A DNA stretch of 64,000 bases from Enterobacter mori LMG 25706 (GTDB taxonomy: Bacteria; Pseudomonadota; Gammaproteobacteria; Enterobacterales; Enterobacteriaceae): positions 446,091 to 510,090 of the forward strand of contig NZ_GL890777.1 of the NCBI RefSeq assembly GCF_000211415.1, written 5' to 3'. A model generated the notes under the pieces. The model saw only the letters and a list, made by a program, of their open reading frames with translations. It made no database searches and had not been told where the DNA came from. Each line of letters opens with the position of its first letter. The first letter of the stretch is position 1. Shown here piece by piece: positions 21,264 through 29,328 of this stretch. The position numbers and the translations under genes are program-made.

Positions 21264-22217
21264 ATGCACAACGACCCCCCTGTAGTTAGCGACATTCGCG
21301 TTGCATCACGTCTGATGGTCAGAGAGCTGGGCTTTATGGCCTCCACGCTGGCCTCTACGCATTACTCGCCCTCGGCCGTACACACCCTCGTGGAAATTGA
21401 GCTGCATAAGGAGATGACCGCAGGTCAACTGGTGCAGTTGTTGGGTCTGGAAAAATCCAGCGTCAGCCGGATGCTGTCACGCCTTATTTCTGCAGGCGAA
21501 CTGGAGGAGGGGGGGTCTGCGCAAGATGCCAGGGTCAAAAGTCTCCGGCTGACTGCAAAGGGGCGCAAGACCGTTGAGCAGATTAATGCCTACGGGAGTG
21601 AACGGGTTATTTCAGCGATACAATCACTGGATCCCATACAGCAGGAAACCATCTCTCAGGGACTGTCGCTCTACGCCAACGCGCTGCTGGCCTGCCGGGA
21701 GAGCGGCGCTGAGCACCAGCCTACGGCACCGGTGATTGTCGCAGGCTACCGTCCCGGCATGATTGGCCGCATCGCGGAAATGCACGGCAGCTATTACGCA
21801 CGCGAGCATAACTTTGGCAGCTTCTTCGAAGCCAAAGTTGCTGCGGGGCTTGCTGAATTTAGCGGACGACTTGATAAGCCGTGCAACCAGGTTTGGCTGG
21901 CTGTGATGAACGGCAGAATTGTAGGATCTGTCGCCATTGACGGCGAGGATTTAGAGCCGGGTGAGGCGCATCTGCGCTGGTTTATTCTGGACGATGGCTG
22001 CCGGGGTCATGGGGTTGGCAAAAAACTGTTGAGCGAGGCCATGACGTTTTGCGACAGCGAGGGCTTTTCTGCCGTGCATCTCTGGACGTTCAATAAATTG
22101 ACCGCTGCCCGACACCTGTACGAATCCTTTGGCTTTACGCTAGCGAAAGAGTGGGAGGGCGATCAGTGGGGCAGTCGTATCATTGAGCAGCAGTTCACCC
22201 GGTTCAAACAGGTTTAG
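21264..22217 (+). CDS. MarR regulator fused to a GNAT acetyltransferase
   Basis: A 317-aa fusion. Residues about 10-140 form a MarR-type winged helix (TAGQLVQLLGLEKSSVSRMLSRL recognition region) and about 150-310 a GNAT acetyltransferase (LRWFILDDGCRGHGVGKKLL for acetyl-CoA binding, then LYESFGF). Such fusions are known in proteobacteria as bifunctional HTH/GNAT proteins; the acetyl-acceptor is unknown. It has its own palindromic operator and converges with yciI. Confidence 0.88.
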   Translation: MHNDPPVVSDIRVASRLMVRELGFMASTLASTHYSPSAVHTLVEIELHKEMTAGQLVQLLGLEKSSVSRMLSRLISAGELEEGGSAQDARVKSLRLTAKGRKTVEQINAYGSERVISAIQSLDPIQQETISQGLSLYANALLACRESGAEHQPTAPVIVAGYRPGMIGRIAEMHGSYYAREHNFGSFFEAKVAAGLAEFSGRLDKPCNQVWLAVMNGRIVGSVAIDGEDLEPGEAHLRWFILDDGCRGHGVGKKLLSEAMTFCDSEGFSAVHLWTFNKLTAARHLYESFGFTLAKEWEGDQWGSRIIEQQFTRFKQV

Positions 22218-22230
22218 CGGTGCGATAAAA

Positions 22231-22250
22231 AAGGCTCCTTGCGGAGCCTT
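22231..22250 (-). terminator. yciI terminator
   Basis: The stem AAGGCTCC / GGAGCCTT has an A-run on its left side, which is a T-run on the yciI strand. There is no T-run for the rightward gene. Confidence 0.8.
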
Positions 22251-22256
22251 GAGGCA

Positions 22257-22553
22257 TCAAAAGACTTTTTTGTACGGGCGCACCGTGACTTTTTCGTACA
22301 CACCGGCAGCCACATACGGATCGGCGTCAGCCCAGGCGGTTGCCGCTTCCAGAGATTCAAACTCGGCAATGACCGTAGAGCCAGAAAAACCCGCGGCGCC
22401 AGGATCGTTGCTGTCTACCGCAGGCATAGGCCCCGCGGTCAATAAGCGGCCTTCATCCTGCAGCAGCTGTAGGCGTGCCCGGTGGGCAGGGCGAACAGAC
22501 TGGCGTTTTTCCAGGGATTCAGCGACATCTTCAGAGTAAATCACATAAAGCAC
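22257..22553 (-). CDS. yciI: YciI-like protein
   Basis: A 98-aa YCII-family protein with the ferredoxin-like fold pattern: [17 protein letters not shown]..., the conserved [20 protein letters not shown] helix-strand and the C-terminal [18 protein letters not shown]. It lies beside tonB, as in E. coli. A dimeric fold with a conserved His-Asp pair is known from Haemophilus YciI; its substrate is unknown. Confidence 0.92.
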   Translation of the reverse strand: MLYVIYSEDVAESLEKRQSVRPAHRARLQLLQDEGRLLTAGPMPAVDSNDPGAAGFSGSTVIAEFESLEAATAWADADPYVAAGVYEKVTVRPYKKVF

Positions 22554-22713
22554 GGCGAAGCTCCTTAACCATTAAAAGTGCCAGTTACGTTATGTGAAAG
22601 GGCAAATGACTGCAATGTAAAGATAAAAACAATGTTAAAACCCTGATCTAAATGCCCCTTTTTTCGCCGCTCTGGCGCTTTAATTGCGCTTAGACAAAGT
22701 GTCTTATTGAATA

Positions 22714-22728
22714 TGATTGCTATTTGCA
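22714..22728 (+). promoter_or_regulatory. Putative Fur box of tonB
   Basis: TGATTGC-T-ATTTGCA lies 46 nt upstream of the tonB start and resembles the 7-1-7 Fur operator and the E. coli tonB promoter sequence. Iron repression of tonB is known in E. coli; here it is inferred. Confidence 0.6.
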
Positions 22729-22774
22729 TTTAAAATCAGGGTTCGGTTTTTTAACGTTGATGATTATGCCTTCG

Positions 22775-23497
22775 ATGACCCTTGATTTACCTCGCCGCTT
22801 TCCCTGGCCGACGCTGCTTTCTGTCGTGATTCACGGTGCCGTTGTGGCGGGTTTACTCTATACCTCGGTTCATCAGGTTATTGAAATGCCAGCGCCCGCG
22901 CAGCCAATTTCCGTGACCATGGTTTCGCCAGCGGATCTTGAGCCGCCGCAGGTTGCGCCTCCGCCGCCACAGCCGGTTGTGGAACCTGAACCTGAACCCG
23001 AGCCTGTCCCGGAACCTCCGAAGGAAGCGCCGGTGGTGATTCACAAACCGGAGCCTAAGCCGAAACCTAAGCCGAAGCCAAAACCGGTGAAGAAAGTCGA
23101 AGAGCGTCCGAAACGCGAAGTACGCCCGGTCGAGACGCGGCCAACGCAGCCGGTTGAGAATACAGCGCCTTCGCGTCCGGTGATGAGCAACACCGCAACG
23201 ACCACGAAGCCGACCGTTACAGCGCCTGCGGGACCAAGGGCGCTCAGCCGCAACCAGCCTACCTATCCGGCGCGTGCTCAGGCGCTCCGTATTGAAGGGC
23301 GCGTGCGGGTGAAGTTTGACGTGACCTCAGATGGCCGCGTTGACAATGTGCAAATCCTCTCTGCGCAGCCCTCAAATATGTTTGAGCGTGATGTAAAGGC
23401 AGCGATGCGTAAATGGCGCTATGAAGCCGGTAAGCCGGGCAGTGGATTGATCGTGAATATTGTTTTCCGCCTGAACGGCGGGGCACAGATGGAATGA
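22775..23497 (+). CDS. tonB: Energy transducer TonB
   Basis: TonB links ExbB/ExbD proton-motive energy to outer-membrane receptors for siderophores and cobalamin. The 240-aa protein has an N-terminal helix with the SxxxH signature ([14 protein letters not shown]), a periplasm-spanning Glu-Pro and Lys-Pro repeat region (about 65-115) and a C-terminal domain with [20 protein letters not shown]. The start [12 protein letters not shown] is the conserved one; upstream in-frame methionines are unlikely. Confidence 0.97.
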   Translation: MTLDLPRRFPWPTLLSVVIHGAVVAGLLYTSVHQVIEMPAPAQPISVTMVSPADLEPPQVAPPPPQPVVEPEPEPEPVPEPPKEAPVVIHKPEPKPKPKPKPKPVKKVEERPKREVRPVETRPTQPVENTAPSRPVMSNTATTTKPTVTAPAGPRALSRNQPTYPARAQALRIEGRVRVKFDVTSDGRVDNVQILSAQPSNMFERDVKAAMRKWRYEAGKPGSGLIVNIVFRLNGGAQME

Positions 23498-23524
23498 AAA
23501 AAGCCTCCGTAAGGAGGCTTTTTT
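23497..23524. terminator. Bidirectional tonB-yciA terminator
   Basis: The stem AAGCCTCC / GGAGGCTT with a GTAA loop has A-run and T-run flanks, and overlaps the end of tonB. Confidence 0.9.
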
Positions 23525-23533
23525 GTCTGACAA

Positions 23534-23929
23534 TCAGGTTTGAGGGAGCTGACGCGGTTTACCCGCGTTATCGACCGCCACATAAATAAACAGCGCTTCC
23601 GTGGCTTTGTAACGCTGTCCAATCGGTTCGGAAGAGACCTTTTTCACCCATACTTCAATGTTGATGGAAATTGACGTGGTGCCGCGTTTCACGCAGCGCG
23701 CGTAACAGCACACCACATCCCCCACCGCGACCGGGCGCAGGAAGGTCATGCCGTCCACCCGGACAGTCACCACCCGCCCGTGCGCAATCTCTTTTGCTAA
23801 AATTGCCCCACCCATATCCATCTGCGACATTAGCCAGCCGCCGAAAATATCGCCATTGGCATTCGTGTCCGCGGGCATTGCCAGTGTGCGTAAAACCAGT
23901 TCGCCCTGAGGGGCGTCATTCGTTGTCAT
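23534..23929 (-). CDS. yciA: Acyl-CoA thioesterase YciA
   Basis: A 131-aa hotdog-fold thioesterase that hydrolyses a broad range of acyl-CoA esters. It has the conserved GDIFGGWLMSQMDMGGAI active-site region (catalytic Asp/Asn) and the GDVVCCYARCVKRGTTSI strand pair. It is convergent with tonB and co-directional with yciB and yciC. Confidence 0.95.
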   Translation of the reverse strand: MTTNDAPQGELVLRTLAMPADTNANGDIFGGWLMSQMDMGGAILAKEIAHGRVVTVRVDGMTFLRPVAVGDVVCCYARCVKRGTTSISINIEVWVKKVSSEPIGQRYKATEALFIYVAVDNAGKPRQLPQT

Positions 23930-24025
23930 TGTTTTAAACTCGTAACTGAAGACTTCAGGCGGGATGCTACTATGATTTTTAGCGGGAGAAAATAGCCCGG
24001 AACGCGCATGTTCCGGGCGTGAGGA

Positions 24026-24565
24026 TCAGTGCTTGTCGTCCTGAGGCATGTGTCGATAGATATAAACACCGCTCAACAGCGTGAAGATAAGCGTCAACGC
24101 GGTCAGCCCGAAGACCTTAAAGTTGACCCAGATGTTCTGCGGTAGCCAGAAAGCAATGTAGATATTGGCGAGGCCACAGAGAATAAAGAACACCGCCCAG
24201 GCGACATTCAGACGGGACCACACCTCTTGCGGCAGCGTAAGCTCTTTGCCCAGCATGCGCTGGATCAACGGCTTTTTCATTACCCACTGGCTGATCAGCA
24301 ACGCACCTGCAAACAGCGCGTAAATCACCGTGACCTTCCATTTGATGAATTCATCATTGTGGAAGAACAACGTCAGGCCACCAAATACAGCCACCATAAT
24401 GAAGGTGATCAGCGCCATTTTTTCAACTTTGCGGTAACGCACCCAGCTGTATATCAGCACGATAGCGGTAGCAATAATCAGCGCTGTCGTTCCGGCATAA
24501 ATGTCGTACAGCTTGTAAAACGCAAAAAAGACGACCAGCGGTAAAAAATCAAGAAACTGCTTCAT
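24026..24565 (-). CDS. yciB: Septation-related membrane protein YciB
   Basis: A 179-aa inner-membrane protein (IspZ family) with five predicted helices starting [21 protein letters not shown]. In E. coli YciB affects cell-envelope synthesis and division and interacts with elongasome/divisome proteins. It is 13 nt from yciC on the same strand, the conserved yciC-yciB pair. Confidence 0.94.
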   Translation of the reverse strand: MKQFLDFLPLVVFFAFYKLYDIYAGTTALIIATAIVLIYSWVRYRKVEKMALITFIMVAVFGGLTLFFHNDEFIKWKVTVIYALFAGALLISQWVMKKPLIQRMLGKELTLPQEVWSRLNVAWAVFFILCGLANIYIAFWLPQNIWVNFKVFGLTALTLIFTLLSGVYIYRHMPQDDKH

Positions 24566-24578
24566 TCTACGATCCCAA

Positions 24579-25322
24579 TTACTGACGAATTAACATATAC
24601 AGGCGGAACAAGTAGACCAGCAGAACTGCTGATATCAGGTTGCTCAGCGTATTAGCAACGACCGCGCCAACGTTCGGCGTTAACACGGCAAAATTCGGTG
24701 CAAATAATAACAGTAGCGTTTTGGCAAGGAGCCAGCCGATCACAGCCGGTGCCACCAGACGCATGTTCGCCCACGCAAGTCTGATGCTGCTGCGCATCGC
24801 AGTAAAGATACCCATCTTATCCTGCACAATCATTACCGGCGCGAAAGAGAGCACGATAGCCAATAACACACCCGGCACCACGACCAGCATAATCCCCATT
24901 TGTACCAGCAGCGTGGTTAAAAAGATGACGATGAACAGCTTAGGGAGCACTGGCGCGCTGGCGCCAATGGCGCGTAGGGCACTGACGCGATGACCCGCAG
25001 AAACGAGCTGAATCATTAACAGCACGCCGCCCGCCAGAACAGCATTACCGATCAAACCTGAAAATGTTGATGCCGCGGACGCCCGCAGCAGGATTTGCTG
25101 TTGCTCCGGCGTCATGTTTTGCACCAGTTCAAATAACCCCACGCTATCGGCAAGATGGTCGCCCTGGCTCAGGCTGGCAATCTGTTCTTCACTCGGTGAG
25201 AACGCATGACCAAGCACCACCGTGATAAAGGCGCATAGCAACGCGATCAGTAAAAAGGTAATGAACTGATTGCGGAAAAAATTTCCCGTGTCACGGTAGA
25301 CGGACTTCGCCGTGATAGACAT
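24579..25322 (-). CDS. yciC: UPF0259 membrane protein YciC
   Basis: A 247-aa inner-membrane protein with about six helices; E. coli YciC has the same length. The start [16 protein letters not shown] follows AAGGAGAG; an extension to 25397 has no support. In E. coli loss of yciC with dcrB or yciB disturbs membrane fluidity, so it is envelope-related; its precise activity is unknown. Confidence 0.93.
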   Translation of the reverse strand: MSITAKSVYRDTGNFFRNQFITFLLIALLCAFITVVLGHAFSPSEEQIASLSQGDHLADSVGLFELVQNMTPEQQQILLRASAASTFSGLIGNAVLAGGVLLMIQLVSAGHRVSALRAIGASAPVLPKLFIVIFLTTLLVQMGIMLVVVPGVLLAIVLSFAPVMIVQDKMGIFTAMRSSIRLAWANMRLVAPAVIGWLLAKTLLLLFAPNFAVLTPNVGAVVANTLSNLISAVLLVYLFRLYMLIRQ

Positions 25323-25620
25323 GCACTCTCCTTGAGTATTGCAGGTGTTAATTAGCCGGCAATTGTACACCGGATAAGAGTGCCGTGGCAGCATCAAGGC
25401 TTGTATGGAAAAGCATATCTTTGTAAAGCGGCAGTAATTTTTCGCTCATCACTAAAATTTGATGTAGAACCCACCTGGCGGGTTAAGTTTGATTATCAAA
25501 AATTAACCCAGATCAATGAATGTTAACTTACTGGTTTTAATGTGATCTGTGATAGATCACTTAATACTCTTTTGTGAGTATATTCTCATCCGCACTTAAA
25601 ACCACAACGATGGAGCGGAT
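25323..25620 (+). promoter_or_regulatory. yciC-ompW divergent promoter region
   Basis: About 300 nt without a gene. It includes a palindrome TGTGATAGATCACT near 25549-25562 and TTGATTATCAA near 25490. E. coli ompW is activated by FNR and affected by CRP; these palindromes are plausible but do not match either consensus exactly. A ribosome site (GGAGCGG) precedes ompW. Confidence 0.45.
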
Positions 25621-26253
25621 ATGAAAAAATTAGCGGTGGCAGCCCTTATCTTAAGCAGTCTCTCTGGTGGCGCGTATGCGCATGAAGCAGGCGAATTTTT
25701 TATTCGAGCCGGTTCGGCAACGGTTCGCCCAACTGAAGGTTCCGATAGCGTACTGGGAATGGGCGGCTTTAACGTCAGCAATAACACCCAGTTAGGTTTG
25801 ACCTTTACCTATATGGCGACAGAAAACATCGGCGTTGAGCTTTTGGCCGCAACGCCGTTCCGTCACCGTGTTGGCCTTGGGCCGACCGGCGATATCGCCA
25901 CGGTGCACCATCTGCCGCCGACGTTGATGGCTCAGTGGTACTTTGGTGATGCCAGCAGCAAGGTGCGCCCGTACATTGGCGCGGGTGTGAACTACACGAC
26001 CTTCTTCGATGAGAAGTTTAACGATACAGGCAAAGAAGCCGGGCTTACCGATCTCAGCCTGAAAGACTCATGGGGTATGGCGGGGCAGGTAGGTCTTGAT
26101 TATCTGATTAACCGAGACTGGTTAATCAACGCCTCAGTCTGGTACATGGACATTGATACTGACGTTCGTTTCAAAGCCGGTGGCCAGCAGCAAAGCATCA
26201 ATACCCGTCTGGATCCGTGGGTATTTATGTTCTCAGCAGGCTATCGTTTCTAA
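25621..26253 (+). CDS. ompW: Outer-membrane protein OmpW
   Basis: An eight-stranded beta-barrel that transports small hydrophobic molecules and serves as the colicin S4 receptor in E. coli. The 210-aa precursor has a signal peptide cleaved after AYA, alternating barrel strands (LGLTFTYMATENIGVELLAA) and a C-terminal aromatic residue (SAGYRF) required for BAM assembly. Confidence 0.96.
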   Translation: MKKLAVAALILSSLSGGAYAHEAGEFFIRAGSATVRPTEGSDSVLGMGGFNVSNNTQLGLTFTYMATENIGVELLAATPFRHRVGLGPTGDIATVHHLPPTLMAQWYFGDASSKVRPYIGAGVNYTTFFDEKFNDTGKEAGLTDLSLKDSWGMAGQVGLDYLINRDWLINASVWYMDIDTDVRFKAGGQQQSINTRLDPWVFMFSAGYRF

Positions 26254-26296
26254 CGCGTGCTCTTCAATGCGCCCTGTTCAGGGCGCATATCATCGA

Positions 26297-26530
26297 TTAT
26301 TTCTGAATCAAATAACGAATCGTTGGTCCATCCTGCTGAATATCCAGCACGGTATAGCCGTGGTTTTTGGCATCCAGCGGAATGTTATTGATCGACTGCG
26401 GGCAATCGCTCACCACTTCCAGAATTTCACCTTTCTTAAGCTGCGGCAGTGCCTCAAGCGTGGCGACAGCCGGGTAAGGACAAGGTTCACCCACCATATC
26501 GAGGCGATAGTCAGGCACGATCTCTTTCAT
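26297..26530 (-). CDS. yedF: TusA-like sulfur-carrier protein YedF
   Basis: A 77-aa TusA/SirA-fold protein with the sulfur-carrier motif EPCPYPAV (reactive Cys-Pro-x-Pro). It agrees almost completely with E. coli YedF and overlaps yedE by 4 nt. It is thought to work with YedE in sulfur or selenium handling; direct proof is lacking. Confidence 0.93.
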   Translation of the reverse strand: MKEIVPDYRLDMVGEPCPYPAVATLEALPQLKKGEILEVVSDCPQSINNIPLDAKNHGYTVLDIQQDGPTIRYLIQK

Positions 26531-27738
26531 GCGGCATTCTCCTGCGTTGCAGTTTTGACGGTGGCACGACGGAAGAAGCGTTTCTCCTGTGCAATAACCA
26601 GTAAAAAGGCGAGCAGCAGCAGGGCATAGGTCACCACGAGCCCACCGAGCGGGCCAAAGGTGTTCAGCAGATTAACCTTGTCCCAGTTCGTCGCCAGTAC
26701 GGGTGACACGTCATCCCAGTAATAGGCCAGGAGGGTGGAGCCAATCACATTCCCGAGTCCCACCCACCAGTAATGCACCTGACCTTCGACGGCACGATAC
26801 ATCCAGCCGGTCTCACAGCCGCCCGCCAGCACAATGCCAAAGCCAAACAACAGCCCGCCGATGACCGCGTTAGGGCCAGCCCACATGATTTTCGGCTCGA
26901 CGCCAAGCTGAACATAGCTGAAGATGCCGATCGCGCTCACGGCCATCCCGGCAATAATGGCTTTGGCCATCATGGTGCGTCCGGTGATCCACATGTCGCG
27001 AAACGCCGAGGTAAAGCAGATTTGCGCGCGCTCAATCAGCAAACCAAAGCCAACACCGAACAACATTGCCAGCCCCAGTTTTGGCTGATTCAGCGCAGTA
27101 CACAGCGCCCAGGCGATCATGGCGAAGAAGACCAGCATACCCAGACGAAAACGGCGGCGGGCCTGAGTGTGTTTTTGCGTTAATGGCGATGCGGCCCTAA
27201 CTTTGGTCATTTTTACCGGAATGCGGAAAAACGGCAGAAGCGTGAATTTTGCGCCAAAGTAAGAGCCAATTGCGGTTGCCACGGCAAAAAACCAGGCGTG
27301 CAGCGAAAACTGTGGGATCCCGGTGAAAAACGCCGCCAGATTACAGCCCATCGCCAGACGCGCGCCAAACCCTGCGATAATCCCACCGGCTACCGCCTGC
27401 AGGATGCGGATACGGCTTTTCGGCATGCGCAACTTCACGTTGTTAGCCCACAGCGCCGCCGCGAAGCAGCCGCCGAACATCCCGATGATCATCATCCCGT
27501 CAATGCGGGTGAGCGGAGTACCGTCCAGGTGGATGAGCTTAAAATAGCCCCACTCTTCAGCGTGGATGCCCGCCAGCTGCAGCAGCTGTCCGCCCCAGCG
27601 GGTAAATTCCCCGGTAACGGCCCAGAAGGTGCCGGTAATGCCAAAATAATAAGTACAGAGAATACCTGCCGCGATAACGGCCGGTACAGGTGACCAGAAC
27701 TTAACCAGGTAAGCCTGTTTGAAATGTTGCCATGACAT
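26527..27738 (-). CDS. yedE: YedE membrane protein, selenium/sulfur transporter family
   Basis: A 403-aa membrane protein of the YeeE/YedE family (FdhT), implicated in selenium supply to formate dehydrogenase, with about ten helices and conserved cysteines in LAMGCNLAAFFTG, ERAQICFTSAFRDM and LAGGCETGWMYR. The start MSWQHFKQAYL follows AGAGG; a 49-residue upstream extension (to 27885) runs into prophage DNA and is not real. In E. coli yedEF is near fliC, so the locus beside ompW differs. Confidence 0.92.
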   Translation of the reverse strand: MSWQHFKQAYLVKFWSPVPAVIAAGILCTYYFGITGTFWAVTGEFTRWGGQLLQLAGIHAEEWGYFKLIHLDGTPLTRIDGMMIIGMFGGCFAAALWANNVKLRMPKSRIRILQAVAGGIIAGFGARLAMGCNLAAFFTGIPQFSLHAWFFAVATAIGSYFGAKFTLLPFFRIPVKMTKVRAASPLTQKHTQARRRFRLGMLVFFAMIAWALCTALNQPKLGLAMLFGVGFGLLIERAQICFTSAFRDMWITGRTMMAKAIIAGMAVSAIGIFSYVQLGVEPKIMWAGPNAVIGGLLFGFGIVLAGGCETGWMYRAVEGQVHYWWVGLGNVIGSTLLAYYWDDVSPVLATNWDKVNLLNTFGPLGGLVVTYALLLLAFLLVIAQEKRFFRRATVKTATQENAA

Positions 27739-27805
27739 GTGTAAGCCTCTGAACTCAGAAGGTGTATGTTGTTTTAACGGCCTGGAATATATAACTTTTT
27801 TCCTT

Positions 27806-27839
27806 TCTCCAAAACCTCTCCAAAACTTTTCTCCAAAAT
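27806..27839 (-). repeat. Three direct repeats, putative integrase arm-type sites
   Basis: TCTCCAAAAC occurs at 27806-27815 and 27817-27826, and TCTCCAAAAT at 27830-27839, spaced 11 and 13 nt. In a lambda-type lysogen the P' arm, with three directly repeated integrase arm sites, lies between the att core and the 3' end of int, exactly this position. The core would then lie further left, towards yedE. Confidence 0.55.
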
Positions 27840-27903
27840 ACCTACCTTTTTTATGACCTCCATCAGTAATTAATACTCTCCCCAAGAGCGCCGCAGCGAA
27901 AAA

Positions 27904-29022
27904 TTAAATTGCCAATTTGGTCCATTCCTTCCCGCGATCATCGTTGTATCTGTCAGTGGTTGACTGTGTTTTATGCCCCAGCAAAATTTTTGTATCGATC
28001 CCCTGGGCGCGGTAAAGTCGTTCGGACAATGAGCGCTGTTCGTGAAACGTTGTGGGTGTTTTTCCTGCAGGCGGTACGATACCGGCTGCATCACGTGCCG
28101 TGGCAAATTCTTTTGAAACCAAAATCAGATTCACAGGTTTCGCCTTATTGTTCATTTTTCCGTGCAGGAGATAGGGGCTGACAAACCTATCCCTGCATTT
28201 ACGTATTACATCTTCCAGCGATAAGCCAATGGCTTCACAACGGAGGTTCAGCGGCAATGCAATACGGGAACCCGTTTTGCTTTGTTCGATGTGCAGATAA
28301 CCGTCCTTAATGTCTGAAAACTTCATGTTCGCTATATCCTCCCGGCGCTGACCCGTAACAAGAGCAAGCAACATCGCTTTGTGCGAGTACCGATCCTCCG
28401 GTATCTGTTCCAGTATTTTTTTCCATTCGTCCAAAGAGAGGCGCGCCCGTGTAACCTTTACCGAAGGTTTTTTTGTTGCAGCTGGTGGACTCCATCCAGG
28501 TGGGACTTCACCGGCATGTTGTGCTTCGGTAAAAATGTCTACCCATACAACGCGATTACAGAGCGCACTACTGGCGTGACCTGCATCCAAATATTCATCG
28601 AGTAAAACGGCAAAATCTTTAACCTCCAGGCTTTTCATTGGCCGCGAGCCCAGACGACGGGAAAGTAACTCAGCCATGCGTTTTTTTTCTGAATAACGTT
28701 TTTTGGATAGGGTACCTGCATCAAGACTCTGTTTCTGTATTTTCAGGTAGCGTTCTATCCACGCTTTCAGGCTAATTCCGCGCTGCGCGGCTGCTTTTGG
28801 AGTTTCATCAATTTGACGTAAGTAGTGTTCAGCTTCCGCAGCAGCGATCCTCTGGTTGGCTGTAACAGCAATTTTTTCAGCTTTTTCTTTGTCTGTTCCT
28901 AACCCATGAAACTTCCCTGTTAATGGGTTTTTGTATTGGTAGTAGGTTTTTGCAGTTCGACGATCGAACCGGGCATACAGCCCGGGAATTGACACGTTAT
29001 TTTTTCGTGGCCTTGGCGACAT
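27904..29022 (-). CDS. int: Lambda-type tyrosine integrase
   Basis: A 372-aa site-specific recombinase closely similar to lambda Int. It has an N-terminal arm-binding domain (YARFDRRTAKTYYQYKNPLTGK), a core-binding domain and a catalytic domain with R226 (VTGQR), K249 (QSKTG), H327 and R330 (HEQR), H350 (LLGHK) and nucleophile Y359 (RYNDDRG). It is encoded leftward with its 3' end facing host yedE and overlaps xis by 26 nt. Confidence 0.96.
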   Translation of the reverse strand: MSPRPRKNNVSIPGLYARFDRRTAKTYYQYKNPLTGKFHGLGTDKEKAEKIAVTANQRIAAAEAEHYLRQIDETPKAAAQRGISLKAWIERYLKIQKQSLDAGTLSKKRYSEKKRMAELLSRRLGSRPMKSLEVKDFAVLLDEYLDAGHASSALCNRVVWVDIFTEAQHAGEVPPGWSPPAATKKPSVKVTRARLSLDEWKKILEQIPEDRYSHKAMLLALVTGQRREDIANMKFSDIKDGYLHIEQSKTGSRIALPLNLRCEAIGLSLEDVIRKCRDRFVSPYLLHGKMNNKAKPVNLILVSKEFATARDAAGIVPPAGKTPTTFHEQRSLSERLYRAQGIDTKILLGHKTQSTTDRYNDDRGKEWTKLAI

Positions 29023-29260
29023 CGTTCAGTATCTCCTGCAATATTGCGTCGTCGTCACTGTGAATTTCAGGCTCTACTCCAGTTGCACCTGGCCCGATGT
29101 AAATCGCACGTTCATCAATACACCAACGATTACCGATTTTTATTGGTCTGGGTTGTATGTATCCCAGCTTTCCATGTTTCACCAGGCATGGAATAGTTAT
29201 GGGGAAGTGCAACCTGCGAGCTTTCCAGTCACGCAGCGGTATCAGACTTTGTTCACTCAT
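28997..29260 (-). CDS. xis: Excisionase (DUF1233-type)
   Basis: An 87-aa basic protein upstream of and overlapping int, the usual xis position. It begins MSEQSLIPLRDWKARRL and contains a winged-helix-like pattern with IGNRWCIDERAIYIG, as in DUF1233 excisionases of lambdoid phages. The start at 29260 is chosen over a longer frame (to 29353), which would overlap the gene upstream. Excisionases bend attP DNA to direct excision. Confidence 0.8.
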   Translation of the reverse strand: MSEQSLIPLRDWKARRLHFPITIPCLVKHGKLGYIQPRPIKIGNRWCIDERAIYIGPGATGVEPEIHSDDDAILQEILNDVAKATKK

Positions 29261-29328
29261 AGTCATCACTCTCGATGACCTGCCCACAATGATAACGGGC
29301 AGGTTATGTCGTTTATGAAAAGATAAAA

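Noticed and set aside
25540..25565. CRP site upstream of ompW
   Set aside because: The palindrome TGTGAT-AG-ATCACT has only 4 nt between the TGTGA and TCAC parts, not the 6 needed for a standard CRP site; reported only as a palindrome.
27739..27885. N-terminal extension of YedE to 27885
   Set aside because: It enters phage DNA, has no ribosome site, and the conserved start MSWQHFK with AGAGG lies at 27738.
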